Notes under the pieces: model-generated
The model's input: the letters and a program-made list of their open reading frames with translations, nothing else
Told to the model about the DNA's origin: nothing
Database searches by the model: none
Shown here: positions 55,435-63,437 of the stretch, piece after piece
Layout: each line of letters opens with the position of its first letter
Numbering within the stretch: the stretch's first letter is position 1
Position numbers and translations under genes: made by a program
Source: Achromobacter xylosoxidans A8
GTDB lineage: Bacteria > Pseudomonadota > Gammaproteobacteria > Burkholderiales > Burkholderiaceae_B
Assembly: GCF_000165835.1 (NCBI RefSeq)
Contig: NC_014640.1
Span: 3,906,001-3,970,000 of the forward strand
Length of the DNA stretch: 64,000 bases
Direction of reading: 5' to 3'

Positions 55435-56334
55435 TCATCCACCTTGGCGAAACGCCTGCACGTGCTCAATCAAGGCTCGAAGCTTGGGAGGAATATTTCG
55501 CCGGCTGGGATAATAGAGATAGAAACCGGGGAATGTCGGACAGAATTCGTCGAGCAAAGAAATCAGTTCTCCGCGTGCAATGGTTGGGCGAAAGCTCTCT
55601 TCCATGCCGAAGGTGATTCCGGCTCCGGCAACCGCAAGCTTGATCATCAGTGCCATGTCGTTGGTAGTGATTTCCGGCTCAACCTGGACGCTGAAATCTT
55701 TGCCATCCTCTGCAAACTCCCAGCGATAGGGAACCGCCTTCGGCGCCGGGCGCCACCCGATGCAGCGATATCTCGGGAGATCCCGGGGATGCATGGGCAT
55801 GCCATACCGATCACGGAAGGCCGGAGCGCACACCACCATTTGCCGTTCGTCGCCAACGATGGGAATCGCAATCATGTCCTGCTCGATCACTTCGCCCAGG
55901 CGAACTCCGGCATCGTAGCCTTCCGCCACGATGTCGAACTCCTCGTCAGTCACCGTGACGTCGAGCTGGATTTCCGGATTCGCCTGCGAAAACGTGCTCA
56001 ACATCGCTCCCGAAAGAAAGCGCTCGGCAATCGAAGATACCGTCAGACGTAGCTGCCCTCGCGGAGGTCCCTGGAGGTTCACCGTGGCCTCGAAGGCTGT
56101 TCGCATATCGGCCAAGGCCGGGGCCACTTCGGCAAACAACCGCTCTCCCGCTTCCGTCAGACTGACGCTGCGCGTCGTGCGCCGAACCAGCGCAACGCCC
56201 ATCATGCTTTCCAGCCGCGCGATCGTTTGACTTACTGCCGAACGCGAGACGCCGATGCGATCCGCCGCCGCCCGGAAATTCTTCTCTTCAGCCACGAACA
56301 CAAACGTTGCCAGCGCATTGAAATCAGCGTCCAT
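55435..56334 (-). CDS. LysR family regulator (divergent from CMD-like gene)
   Basis: This 299-residue regulator starts MDADFNALATFVFVAEEKNF. The helix-turn-helix is RAAADRIGVSRSAVSQTIARLESMMG and the wing ALVRRTTRSVSLTEAG. The effector domain begins near 90 with RGQLRLTVSS. It belongs to the CrgA/DsdC-like subgroup that often controls a divergent operon. Its target is most likely the CMD-like/Atu4866 pair starting at 56468. The intergenic gap (133 bases) has a CATGGAG motif in direct and inverted orientation (56410-56433). Confidence 0.9.
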   Translation of the reverse strand: MDADFNALATFVFVAEEKNFRAAADRIGVSRSAVSQTIARLESMMGVALVRRTTRSVSLTEAGERLFAEVAPALADMRTAFEATVNLQGPPRGQLRLTVSSIAERFLSGAMLSTFSQANPEIQLDVTVTDEEFDIVAEGYDAGVRLGEVIEQDMIAIPIVGDERQMVVCAPAFRDRYGMPMHPRDLPRYRCIGWRPAPKAVPYRWEFAEDGKDFSVQVEPEITTNDMALMIKLAVAGAGITFGMEESFRPTIARGELISLLDEFCPTFPGFYLYYPSRRNIPPKLRALIEHVQAFRQGG

Positions 56335-56409
56335 TGGTTAGCAAACCTTCCCAAGCCATAAAGCAGCGGCCAGCTTATCACGCCAATCAAGAGTACCTAC
56401 AGTGCTGCT

Positions 56410-56433
56410 CATGGAGTTCATCTCTCCATGGAG
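56410..56433. promoter_or_regulatory. CATGGAG repeats between LysR and CMD genes
   Basis: CATGGAG (56410-56416) is mirrored by CTCCATG (56424-56430) and repeated directly at 56427-56433, so CTCCATGGAG is itself a palindrome. The position between a LysR gene and its presumed target suits an operator, but it lies close to the CMD gene's ribosome site, so repression is as likely as activation. Confidence 0.4.
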
Positions 56434-56467
56434 TACACAAAAAAACCTCTCGAAAAGGAGATCAGTC

Positions 56468-56971
56468 ATGGCTCGTGGAATGCCAACCATTGCCGGGATG
56501 ATCCTGGCGACTTCGGCGCTGGCAGGATCCGCTTTGGCAACCGGAACCCCCGCCGTCACCGACACTACCGAGCGCCGCATGCAGCGGGGCTCGGAGGTCC
56601 TGCGCAGTCTGAACAAAGGCGCTACGCAGCCAAATCTGGAGCGCATGCGCGCCGAGTTTCCATTCCTGGCTCAGGCGACCGAAGGCTATGCATTGGGCGA
56701 TGTCTGGTCCCGGGACGGCCTTGATCCCCGCATCCGCCAGATTGCGGCCGTCGCGGTGTTCGCGGCTATGGGTGAATTCGCTTTCATGAAGATCCATGCC
56801 CAATACGCCCTGAACATTGGAGTCGCCGAAGAAGAACTGAAGGAAGCCATATATCTGGTGACCGTGCCTGCCGGCTTTCCTCGCGCGATTACCGCGTCGC
56901 AAGCTCTGTCCGAAATCTTCGCCCAGCAGCGCGCGGCTACGGCCCAGGAATTCCGGGGGACGAAGCCATGA
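56468..56971 (+). CDS. Exported carboxymuconolactone decarboxylase (CMD)-like protein
   Basis: This 167-residue CMD-fold protein has a Sec signal peptide (MARGMPTIAGMILATSALAGSALA). The CMD core spans about 60-150: WSRDGLDPRIRQIAAVAVFAAMGE, FAFMKIHAQYALNIGVAEEELKEAIYLVT and GFPRAITASQAL. The helix that in AhpD carries the CxxC redox pair has no cysteine here, so peroxidase-reductase activity is unlikely. An exported CMD protein is less usual than the cytosolic ones. ATG at 56468 has AAGGAG eight bases upstream. The stop overlaps the next start (ATGA). A LysR gene is divergent. The substrate is not known. Confidence 0.86.
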   Translation: MARGMPTIAGMILATSALAGSALATGTPAVTDTTERRMQRGSEVLRSLNKGATQPNLERMRAEFPFLAQATEGYALGDVWSRDGLDPRIRQIAAVAVFAAMGEFAFMKIHAQYALNIGVAEEELKEAIYLVTVPAGFPRAITASQALSEIFAQQRAATAQEFRGTKP

Positions 56972-57327
56972 TCCGCCCCTCCGTGCTTTACGCGGCCATT
57001 GCCATCGTCGCCGCAATTTCCGCCCCTCTCCAGAAAAGCGCCGCCCAGATGACTAACAACACCGCTCCCGCCACCCGACAAGTGGCAAACCATCCCTACG
57101 CCGGCATGTGGGTGACCAAGGATGGCCGGATACGCCACAACCTCCTGCCGAGCGGCCGCTATGACGAGGCGCGCGGAGAAATCGAAAGCGCCTATCAAGG
57201 CCGATACGAGGTAAGCGGCAACCACATTGAATACTGGGATGACACCGGCTTCACCGCCGATGGGGATTTCATCGATGGTGTCTTGCACCACGGCGGAATG
57301 ATCTTGTATAGGCGCCAGCAAGAATAG
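56968..57327 (+). CDS. Exported Atu4866-domain protein
   Basis: This 119-residue protein has a signal peptide (about 1-26, MIRPSVLYAAIAIVAAISAPLQ) and one small Atu4866-type domain. Its core is HPYAGMWVTKDGRIRHNLLPSGRYDEARG then YQGRYEVSGNHIEYWDDTGFTADGDF and GVLHHGGMILYR. The family is a short beta-barrel-like domain of unknown function, often near oxidoreductase or CMD genes. It shares four bases with the CMD gene, so the two exported proteins are likely made together. The function is unknown. A bidirectional GC hairpin follows. Confidence 0.84.
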   Translation: MIRPSVLYAAIAIVAAISAPLQKSAAQMTNNTAPATRQVANHPYAGMWVTKDGRIRHNLLPSGRYDEARGEIESAYQGRYEVSGNHIEYWDDTGFTADGDFIDGVLHHGGMILYRRQQE

Positions 57328-57354
57328 GCGTCGCGCTTGGACTTTGGATTTGAA

Positions 57355-57390
57355 GCGGCGCCGGCAAACCGCGTGGCCTGCCGGCGCCGC
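57355..57390. terminator. Bidirectional hairpin between convergent operons
   Basis: GCGGCGCCGGC/GCCGGCGCCGC forms an 11-bp stem (57355-57365 and 57380-57390) with a 14-base loop. It lies 28 bases past the Atu4866 stop and 33 bases past the cytochrome c stop. GAA before and CTTCC after give weak tails, so it is a terminator of likely moderate strength in both directions. Confidence 0.6.
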
Positions 57391-57422
57391 CTTCCATCAC
57401 GCTACGCGATGGAGCGGGGATA

Positions 57423-58736
57423 TCAGCGTGCCGGCTGCGGCGCGGCCCCCACGTCCTTGCGCACCTTGGCCACGTCGGCCGCGGTGACGGCCGCCGCCTG
57501 GTTGCCCCAGCTGGACCGCACGAACGTCACCACCTCGGCGACCTCCTTGTCGCTCATGCGCCAGTCGAAGCCCGGCATCGCATAGGCGGTCGGCGCCGCC
57601 GTGGTGGCCGGCATCTGCGCACCCTTGAGCACGATGTGGATCAGGGAGGCGGGATCCGCCGAGTTCACCGTGGAGCTGAGCGCCAGCTGCGGGAAGGTCT
57701 CCGTGTAGCCCTTGCCCGTGCTGCGGTGGCAAGCCGCGCAGTTGTTGAGGAAAGCCATCGCGCCGTCTCCCTTGTCCTTGCCCGTGCGCAGCGCCTGTGC
57801 CACGGACTCGTCATAGGCCAGCGGCTTGGTCGCATCCTTGTTCACCGGCGGCAGGCTCTTCAGGTAGGCCGCGATGGCGTTCAAATCGGCGTCGGACAGA
57901 TGCTGGGTACTGTCGCCTACGACCTGCGCCATGCCGCCGAAGGCGCCGGAATGGCCGTTGCGGCCGGACTTCAGGAATGCCACGATGTCGGCCTGGCTCC
58001 AGCCGCCCAGGCCGTCGGTGGTGTCGCCGCGCAGGTTCTTGGCCAGCCAGCCTTCGACCACGCCGCCCGACAGGAAGGCCGAACCGTCCGCCTCGGTCAG
58101 CGCCTTTTCCTGCAAGGCGATGCCGCGCGGCGTGTGGCAAGTGCTGCAATGGCCCAGGCCTTCGACCAGGTACTGGCCACGCAGCAGCGCGGCGCGGTCG
58201 GCACCTTGCGTGTCGGCGGTCACGGGCGCCGTGGCCACGTCGGGCGCGAACATCCAGCGCCACACGCCCAGCGGCCAACGCATCGACAAGGGCCAGATGA
58301 TGTCGGTGTCCTTGTTCTCCTGCTTGACCGGCTCCACGCCGTGCATGAAGTAGGCGTACAAGGCCTTCACATCCTCGGGCGTGACCTTGGCATAGGCGGT
58401 GTACGGCATGGCCGGATACAGCGAGTGCCCGTCCTTGGCCACGCCGTGGCGCACGGCCCGGTCGAAGTCCTCGTAGGTATAGCCGCCGATGCCGGTGTCC
58501 TTGTCGGGCGTGATGTTGGTGGAATAGATCATGCCCAGCGGCGAATCGATGCCCAGGCCGCCGGCGAACGGCTTGCCGTCCTTGGCCGTGTGGCAGGCGA
58601 TGCAGTCGCCGGCGCGCGACAGGTACTCGCCCTGCTTGATCATCTGCGCGTCGGCGGCGGCAGGCGTGCCGTCGGCGGCGAACGCCGCGCTCGCCGCCAG
58701 GGCGGAAAGAGCCGCAACAATGGTCTGCTTAATCAT
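57423..58736 (-). CDS. Three-haem cytochrome c subunit of a membrane sugar/alcohol dehydrogenase
   Basis: This 437-residue periplasmic multi-haem cytochrome has a signal peptide (MIKQTIVAALSALAASAAFA) and three haem c sites: CIACH (45-49), CSTCH in the middle and CAACH in the last third. Such three-haem subunits take electrons from the flavoprotein and pass them to ubiquinone. It is encoded after the GMC flavoprotein and the small third subunit, as in gluconate 2-dehydrogenase and related membrane-bound FAD dehydrogenases. No C-terminal membrane helix is obvious, so attachment is probably peripheral (inference). Confidence 0.92.
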   Translation of the reverse strand: MIKQTIVAALSALAASAAFAADGTPAAADAQMIKQGEYLSRAGDCIACHTAKDGKPFAGGLGIDSPLGMIYSTNITPDKDTGIGGYTYEDFDRAVRHGVAKDGHSLYPAMPYTAYAKVTPEDVKALYAYFMHGVEPVKQENKDTDIIWPLSMRWPLGVWRWMFAPDVATAPVTADTQGADRAALLRGQYLVEGLGHCSTCHTPRGIALQEKALTEADGSAFLSGGVVEGWLAKNLRGDTTDGLGGWSQADIVAFLKSGRNGHSGAFGGMAQVVGDSTQHLSDADLNAIAAYLKSLPPVNKDATKPLAYDESVAQALRTGKDKGDGAMAFLNNCAACHRSTGKGYTETFPQLALSSTVNSADPASLIHIVLKGAQMPATTAAPTAYAMPGFDWRMSDKEVAEVVTFVRSSWGNQAAAVTAADVAKVRKDVGAAPQPAR

Positions 58737-58748
58737 TGTGTCGTCTCC

Positions 58749-60524
58749 TTAAGCCTGGACCAGCGGGCCGGGGTTCTTCAGGTACTGGTCGCGGATGGCC
58801 TGCGCCGACCAGTAGGCCAGCGCCCCGACCAGGCCGGTGGGGTTGTAGCCCATGTTCTGCGGGAACGCGCAGGCCCCCATCACGAACAGGTTGGGCACGT
58901 CCCAGCTTTGCAGGTACTTGTTGACCACGCTTTCCTTGGGGTTGGTGCCCATGATGGCGCCGCCCGTGTTGTGCGTGCTCTGGTAGACCCGCGTATCGTA
59001 GCGCGCGCCCTTCTTGCGCACCCCCACGGCGTACTTTTCGGGCTTCATGGCCTTGGCCACTTCTTCCATGCGCTTGCCCATGTAGCCCAGCATGTCGAAT
59101 TCGTTGTCATGCCAATCGAAGGTCATGCGCAGCAGAGGCTGGCCAAAGCTGTCCTTATAGGTCGGGTCCAGCGACAGATAGGCGTCGCGATACGACATCA
59201 CCGAACCGGAAATGCCTATGGTCATGTGGCGCTGGTACGCGTCCTGCACGCCCGCCTTCCAGCCCGTGCCCCAACTGGGCGTGCCCGGCATGGTGGGCGT
59301 CTGCTTGATCGGACGGCCGCCATAGCGCACGTGGCGGATGCTGGCGCCGCCCAGAAAGCCCAGCGGGCCATGGTCGAACTGGTCACCGTTCAGGTCGTCC
59401 ATGCCCACGCCGCCCGCGCCCGTGCCCACGAAGGGGTTGAGCTGGGTGCCCTTGGGCAGCAGCACGCTGACGCCGCCGTTCATCTGGTAGGCGTAGTTCT
59501 TGCCGACCACGCCTTCGTTGGTCTTGGGGTCGTAAGGCTTGCCGATGCCGGACAAGAGCAGCAGGCGCACGTTGTGCATCTGGTAGGCCGACAGGATCAC
59601 CAGGTCGGCCGGCTGCTCGATCTCGCGGCCTTGCGCGTCGATGTAGGTCACGCCCACGGCCTTCTTGCCGCTCGAGTCCAGGTTGACCTTGATCACGTGG
59701 GATTGCGTGCGCAGCTCGAAATTGGGTTTCTTCAGCAGCACTGGCAGGATGGTGGTCTGCGGCGAGGCCTTCGAATACATGTAGCAGCCGTAGTTCTCGC
59801 AGAAACCGCAGAAATTACAGGGCCCCAGGCGCACGCCGTACGGATTGGTGTACGGCCCCGAGGCGTTGGCCGCGGGCGCCGGATACGGATGAAAGCCGAC
59901 TTCGCGCGCCGCCTTGTCGAACAGCTGCGCGCCGTAGGTGGTGGTCAGGGGCGGCAGCGGAAATTCCTTGCTGCGCTTGCCCTCCAGCGGATTGCCACCT
60001 GCGACGATCTGGCCGTTCAGGTTGCCGGCCTTGCCGGAGGTGCCGCACACGTATTCGAACTTGCTGAAGTACGGTTCCAGCTCATCGTAGGTCACGCCGA
60101 AATCCTGGATGGTCATGCCTTCCGGAATGAAGCTCTTGCCGTAGCGCGTTTCGTAGCGGGAGCGCAGCTCCAGCTCTTCGGGCAGCACGCGGTAGTGCAT
60201 GCCGTTCCAGTGGAAACCCGCCCCGCCCACGCCCGTGCCCAACAGGAACGAACCATTCTGCCGATACGGCACGGCCACGTCGTCGACGCCGTGGCGGATG
60301 GTCACGGTTTCCTTCGACAGGTCCTGGAACAGCTTGCCGCGCACGGAGTACGCCAGCTCGTCGGCGACCTTGGGATACTCGGCGTCCTTGGGCGTGTCCT
60401 GCATCGCGCCGCGCTCCAGCGCCAGCACGTGCAGCCCTGCCTCGGTCAACTCCTGGCCGAGGATCGCACCGGTCCAGCCGAACCCGACCAGCACCGCATC
60501 GACTTTGTCTTTTTTGATCGCCAT
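58749..60524 (-). CDS. GMC-type flavoprotein subunit of a membrane sugar/alcohol dehydrogenase
   Basis: This 591-residue FAD enzyme of the GMC oxidoreductase family has the flavin motif VLVGFGWTGAILGQELTEAG at the N-terminus (about 11-30) and GVGGAGFHWNGM near 100. A cysteine cluster CNFCGFCENYGC (residues about 236-247) matches the 3Fe-4S hinge region of FAD-glucose/fructose dehydrogenases. The active-site region near the C-terminus has HNTGGAIMGTNP and GYNPTGLVGALAYWSAQ. The protein has no own signal peptide and is expected to be exported with the Tat-carrying third subunit. The substrate is unknown, with gluconate, sorbitol, fructose and other polyols all possible. Confidence 0.93.
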   Translation of the reverse strand: MAIKKDKVDAVLVGFGWTGAILGQELTEAGLHVLALERGAMQDTPKDAEYPKVADELAYSVRGKLFQDLSKETVTIRHGVDDVAVPYRQNGSFLLGTGVGGAGFHWNGMHYRVLPEELELRSRYETRYGKSFIPEGMTIQDFGVTYDELEPYFSKFEYVCGTSGKAGNLNGQIVAGGNPLEGKRSKEFPLPPLTTTYGAQLFDKAAREVGFHPYPAPAANASGPYTNPYGVRLGPCNFCGFCENYGCYMYSKASPQTTILPVLLKKPNFELRTQSHVIKVNLDSSGKKAVGVTYIDAQGREIEQPADLVILSAYQMHNVRLLLLSGIGKPYDPKTNEGVVGKNYAYQMNGGVSVLLPKGTQLNPFVGTGAGGVGMDDLNGDQFDHGPLGFLGGASIRHVRYGGRPIKQTPTMPGTPSWGTGWKAGVQDAYQRHMTIGISGSVMSYRDAYLSLDPTYKDSFGQPLLRMTFDWHDNEFDMLGYMGKRMEEVAKAMKPEKYAVGVRKKGARYDTRVYQSTHNTGGAIMGTNPKESVVNKYLQSWDVPNLFVMGACAFPQNMGYNPTGLVGALAYWSAQAIRDQYLKNPGPLVQA

Positions 60525-60527
60525 GGC

Positions 60528-61241
60528 TTAACCCTTCTCCCCAGAGATCGACACGGGGCCGTAGGGATACTTCGCGTTGGGCTGGTCGGCCCAGTCCATG
60601 AAGTCCGCGCGCGCGCCCGGGAAACCCACCATCTTCCAACCCACCATGTTCTTGTTCCCGCCATACATGGGATCGGCGAAGAACCCTTCCTTGGTGTTGG
60701 AAAGCAGGAAACTGAAGAACGTCGTGGCAGGCACGCTTTCGAACTTGATCTTGCCGCCCTGCAGATCCTTCAGGATCTGTTCCTGCAGCGGCTTGTCCAG
60801 TTCGGCGTAGGCCTTGCCGTGCGTCTTCACGCACCAGGCGTCACAGGCCTCGATGCCGTGGCGGTAGACCTCGCGCGGATTCTGGCTGAGTTGATAGCCC
60901 AGTTCCGGCACCTGGTCGGTATGGAACGGACCTTGCATGTACCAGAGCTTGCCGTGGCCGAACGGCGTTTCCATCTGCCGGTCGATGAACTCTGGTACGC
61001 CGGCCTCGATGGCGCCGGGACCGTACTCGTCAGCGGGAATCAGATGATCCACCGCGGCCACGATGAAGGCCCATTCGGCCTTGGTGAAATAAGTGGGTGC
61101 GTAGGGCTTGGCGGCGCGCGCGGCGGCGCCATCCGACTCGTTGGTACAGCCCGTGGTCATTGCGCCCACCGCCAACGTCGACGCCGGCACGATGGCCAAC
61201 GCCTGCAGGAACCGCCTGCGCGGCTTTGCGTCTTCTGTCAT
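60528..61241 (-). CDS. Gluconate 2-dehydrogenase subunit 3-type protein with Tat signal
   Basis: This is a 237-residue small subunit of the sugar dehydrogenase. The twin-arginine signal is PRRRFLQALAIVPAS (residues about 7-21), followed by VGAMTTGCTNES with a possible lipobox cysteine. The body matches the gluconate 2-dehydrogenase subunit 3 family: EWAFIVAAVDHLIPADEYGPGAIEAGVPEFID and LSNTKEGFFADPMYGGNKNMVGWKMVGFPG. It serves as the export chaperone that carries the folded flavoprotein through the Tat system. ATG at 61241 is chosen because GGAG lies six bases upstream. The gene leads the three-gene operon. Confidence 0.9.
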   Translation of the reverse strand: MTEDAKPRRRFLQALAIVPASTLAVGAMTTGCTNESDGAAARAAKPYAPTYFTKAEWAFIVAAVDHLIPADEYGPGAIEAGVPEFIDRQMETPFGHGKLWYMQGPFHTDQVPELGYQLSQNPREVYRHGIEACDAWCVKTHGKAYAELDKPLQEQILKDLQGGKIKFESVPATTFFSFLLSNTKEGFFADPMYGGNKNMVGWKMVGFPGARADFMDWADQPNAKYPYGPVSISGEKG

Positions 61242-61446
61242 AGACATCTCCGTGAATACTCCAAGTTGTCCTAGCGCGCTAGCGAACATGAACCTGGAAA
61301 CACGAACCGCCGAGCTAGTGACAACACGCTCTTCGCTTACCGAAAACCGACCCTTTCCCTACAACTGGAGCCTGGGAAAAGGTGCGCACATTATGCGCTC
61401 TTTGAGTCATCTGATACGCTCAAATGACCATATCAGATCGATTTTC

Positions 61447-61475
61447 TTGACATGCAAATAAGTTTTGCATTAAGG
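61447..61475 (+). promoter_or_regulatory. Promoter with operator-like inverted repeat before 61506
   Basis: TTGACA (61447-61452) and TTAAGG (61470-61475) are 17 bases apart. The spacer is filled by ATGCAAA-TAAGT-TTTGCAT (61452-61470), a 7-base inverted repeat. A protein bound there would block polymerase. The -35 is perfect, the -10 poor. Confidence 0.55.
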
Positions 61476-61505
61476 ACAAAGTAAGAGGCTTTGCACTAGA
61501 CCCGC

Positions 61506-62096
61506 ATGACAACGGATTCACCCATGAACGAAAAAACCAAGACTTGGCGCAGCACCACGACGACGCGCAGCTGGAGCACCACGAAGGACCTGACGCCCGA
61601 ACAGCGCGCCAACATCGAAGAGTTGCTGGACGGCGGAATGGATGGCGCTTCGGTGAGCCAAACCTGGAGCTATGCCGGCATCGAGAACGGCGAGTCCTTC
61701 AAGGTCGAGATCAAGGACGGCGCGGTCACGGTGAATGGCCGCAAGTACGACAGCCTGGACGAAGTCCCGCGCGCCGAACGCGAGCGCATCGAAGCGCTGC
61801 GCGCCGGCCAGGGAGACGGCGGCCTGTGGGACATGCTGCGCAACGCCGGCGTGGACGTGGAAAACCTGGCGCAGGGAATGAAGCAGCACGAGGCCAAACC
61901 GGAGTTCGTGATCGAAACCGATGATCCCGCGCCGGCGCAGGCGCGCGCATCGGCCGAAGCCGTTCCATCCCATGTGAACGCGGGCCTCCCGCCGGGCGCC
62001 GTGCCGGTCAAGAGCGGCGGCCTGCGCAGAACGCTGCTGATCGGCATTGCGATCGGCCTGGGCTGGTGGGTGGCGCGGGCGCTGAACCTGTTCTGA
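61506..62096 (+). CDS. Unknown protein with C-terminal membrane anchor
   Basis: The 196-residue protein carries a Ser/Thr/Arg-rich N-terminus (TWRSTTTTRSWSTTKDLTPEQR). An acidic middle part follows (DGGMDGASVSQTWSYAGIENGESFKVEIKDGAVTVNG...), then a proline-rich linker and one C-terminal membrane helix (about 175-195, TLLIGIAIGLGWWVARALNLF). That makes it a tail-anchored or single-pass inner-membrane protein. I recognise no family. The start could be 61506 or the second ATG at 61524, which has ACGGA upstream. The gene sits downstream of an operator-like inverted repeat. It could form a small unit with the membrane proteins after 62263, but a 166-base gap separates them. Confidence 0.6.
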   Translation: MTTDSPMNEKTKTWRSTTTTRSWSTTKDLTPEQRANIEELLDGGMDGASVSQTWSYAGIENGESFKVEIKDGAVTVNGRKYDSLDEVPRAERERIEALRAGQGDGGLWDMLRNAGVDVENLAQGMKQHEAKPEFVIETDDPAPAQARASAEAVPSHVNAGLPPGAVPVKSGGLRRTLLIGIAIGLGWWVARALNLF

Positions 62097-62262
62097 AGCG
62101 TTCACGTCCAGGCGTTGCCCATGAATTGTTTCAAAACTTGGCCTGAGCGCACCGCACTGCCCTGCGCGACACGCATGGAAACATAAGGACAACGCCCGGC
62201 AGGAGCCACGCGCCTACGATCTGGAATTCCCGATGCGCGCCGCCCGCGCGCCAGGAGTCCGG

Positions 62263-62859
62263 ATGCGCGTACTGCACTCGCTCAGAGCCCGTGTCGCCGC
62301 CAGCCTGGCAGGCATAGGCTCTCTGATTGCCGCCGCCAGCGTCGCGCTGTACGGCGCCTACGGCAAGCTCAACCGCGCGTCCGAACCCTTGTACAGCGCC
62401 GATGCCCCGATCCAGACCGGACAATGGCAGGTGGTGCCGCGCCGGGCCTGGACCGCCTCCAGCCCCAAGGTCTACGGCGTGCCCGTCAAGCCCGGCGCCA
62501 CGGCGCTGGTAGTCGAGGCCGATCTCACCAATCGCACCGCCGAATCGAGCGCCGACTATCTGGGACTGTTGCGCTGGAATGCGCCGCTCGGACCCGCTGC
62601 CGGAAAACCCATGGTGGTGGGCCTGCGCGACACGCAGCAAATGCCTTACCTGCAACCCGGCCTGCCCGAGCGCATGGCCTTTGTCTGGATACTGCCGCCG
62701 TCAGCCGCGGCTCCCGCGCGCACCGCCCTTGCCGTGCAGAGCAAGATCTACAAGCCCGTGGACAATCTGTACGGCGCGCCCGGTTGGTTCAATCCCGCCA
62801 ACGTCGGCCGGATCGAATTGCCCGTAACGCCCGACGGCAAGCCCGAGGCCGCGCCATGA
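62263..62859 (+). CDS. Membrane-anchored protein of unknown function (triad member 1)
   Basis: The 198-residue protein has an N-terminal helix (about 10-33, ARVAASLAGIGSLIAAASVALYG) that anchors it to the inner membrane. The remaining ~160 residues form what looks like a beta-sandwich in the periplasm: WQVVPRRAWTASSPKVYGV, then TALVVEADLTNRT and LQPGLPERMAFVWILPP. The last segment matches EPGLPRTVRLVFEIRP in the next gene, so the two are probably paralogues of a DUF4352-like kind. ATG at 62263 follows CAGGAG, while an earlier ATG at 62233 lacks it. Its stop overlaps the next start (ATGA). Confidence 0.7.
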   Translation: MRVLHSLRARVAASLAGIGSLIAAASVALYGAYGKLNRASEPLYSADAPIQTGQWQVVPRRAWTASSPKVYGVPVKPGATALVVEADLTNRTAESSADYLGLLRWNAPLGPAAGKPMVVGLRDTQQMPYLQPGLPERMAFVWILPPSAAAPARTALAVQSKIYKPVDNLYGAPGWFNPANVGRIELPVTPDGKPEAAP

Positions 62860-63437
62860 GCGCGCGCCTGGGCACGCTGCTGCTGGTGCTGGCCGCGGCG
62901 CTGGCCTTGTATGCCATGCAGCGCAGCACGCCCCGCTACATGGCGCTGACCGGTCCCATCACTGTCCGCGGCGCCATGGGGCAGACGGTGAGCGCCAGGC
63001 AGTTCGACGTCACCGTGGAGCGCGTGCAGTTCGCGCAGCAATTGAACTACCGCAGCCTGAGCGCGCCGCAAACGCGCGGGACCGGCGGTGTATGGGCCAT
63101 CGTCTGGCTGCGTCTGGCGGCCCGGAACACCTCGGCCACCGTCGGCGAAGCCGCCTGGCTCGGACCCGACGGCCTGGCCTACCGCCACACGGACCGCCTC
63201 GCGCTCGCGCGCAATCAACCGCCCCATGCCGTGGAACCGGGCCTGCCGCGCACCGTGCGGCTGGTGTTCGAGATCCGCCCGGACCAGGCGCGCGGCGCTA
63301 CGCTGCTGCTGTCCGCGCGCTATGGCCCGCGCCTGGACTCGCAGGCGCGCATCGCGCTGGACGACGTGCCGCTGGATGCCTCCGGCCGGCCCGTCGCCGC
63401 CGCCAACTACGACCTCGAACAAGAGGCCGTCCCATGA
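62856..63437 (+). CDS. Membrane-anchored protein of unknown function (triad member 2)
   Basis: The 193-residue protein starts MSARLGTLLLVLAAALALYAMQ, an uncleaved or cleaved membrane anchor. A beta-rich domain follows: TVRGAMGQTVSARQFDVTVERVQFAQQL and VWAIVWLRLAARNTSATVG, a DUF4352-like pattern (an N-terminal extended strand plus an L-x-N-x-T turn). Then come AWLGPDGLAYRHTD and LPRTVRLVFEIRPDQARGA. Such domains often sit on surface or periplasmic adaptor proteins. The start overlaps the previous stop and its stop overlaps the next start (both ATGA), so the three proteins are made together and may form a complex. Confidence 0.7.
   Translation: MSARLGTLLLVLAAALALYAMQRSTPRYMALTGPITVRGAMGQTVSARQFDVTVERVQFAQQLNYRSLSAPQTRGTGGVWAIVWLRLAARNTSATVGEAAWLGPDGLAYRHTDRLALARNQPPHAVEPGLPRTVRLVFEIRPDQARGATLLLSARYGPRLDSQARIALDDVPLDASGRPVAAANYDLEQEAVP

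Noticed and set aside
55339..56052. A plus-strand open frame (237 codons) over the LysR gene and leader region
   Set aside because: It lies opposite a LysR gene with a clear helix-turn-helix and has no recognisable domain.
57636..61274. A 1212-codon plus-strand open frame across the sugar dehydrogenase operon
   Set aside because: It covers three genes with clear motifs on the other strand (haem sites, FAD motif, Tat signal). Its own protein is His/Arg/Gln-rich nonsense.
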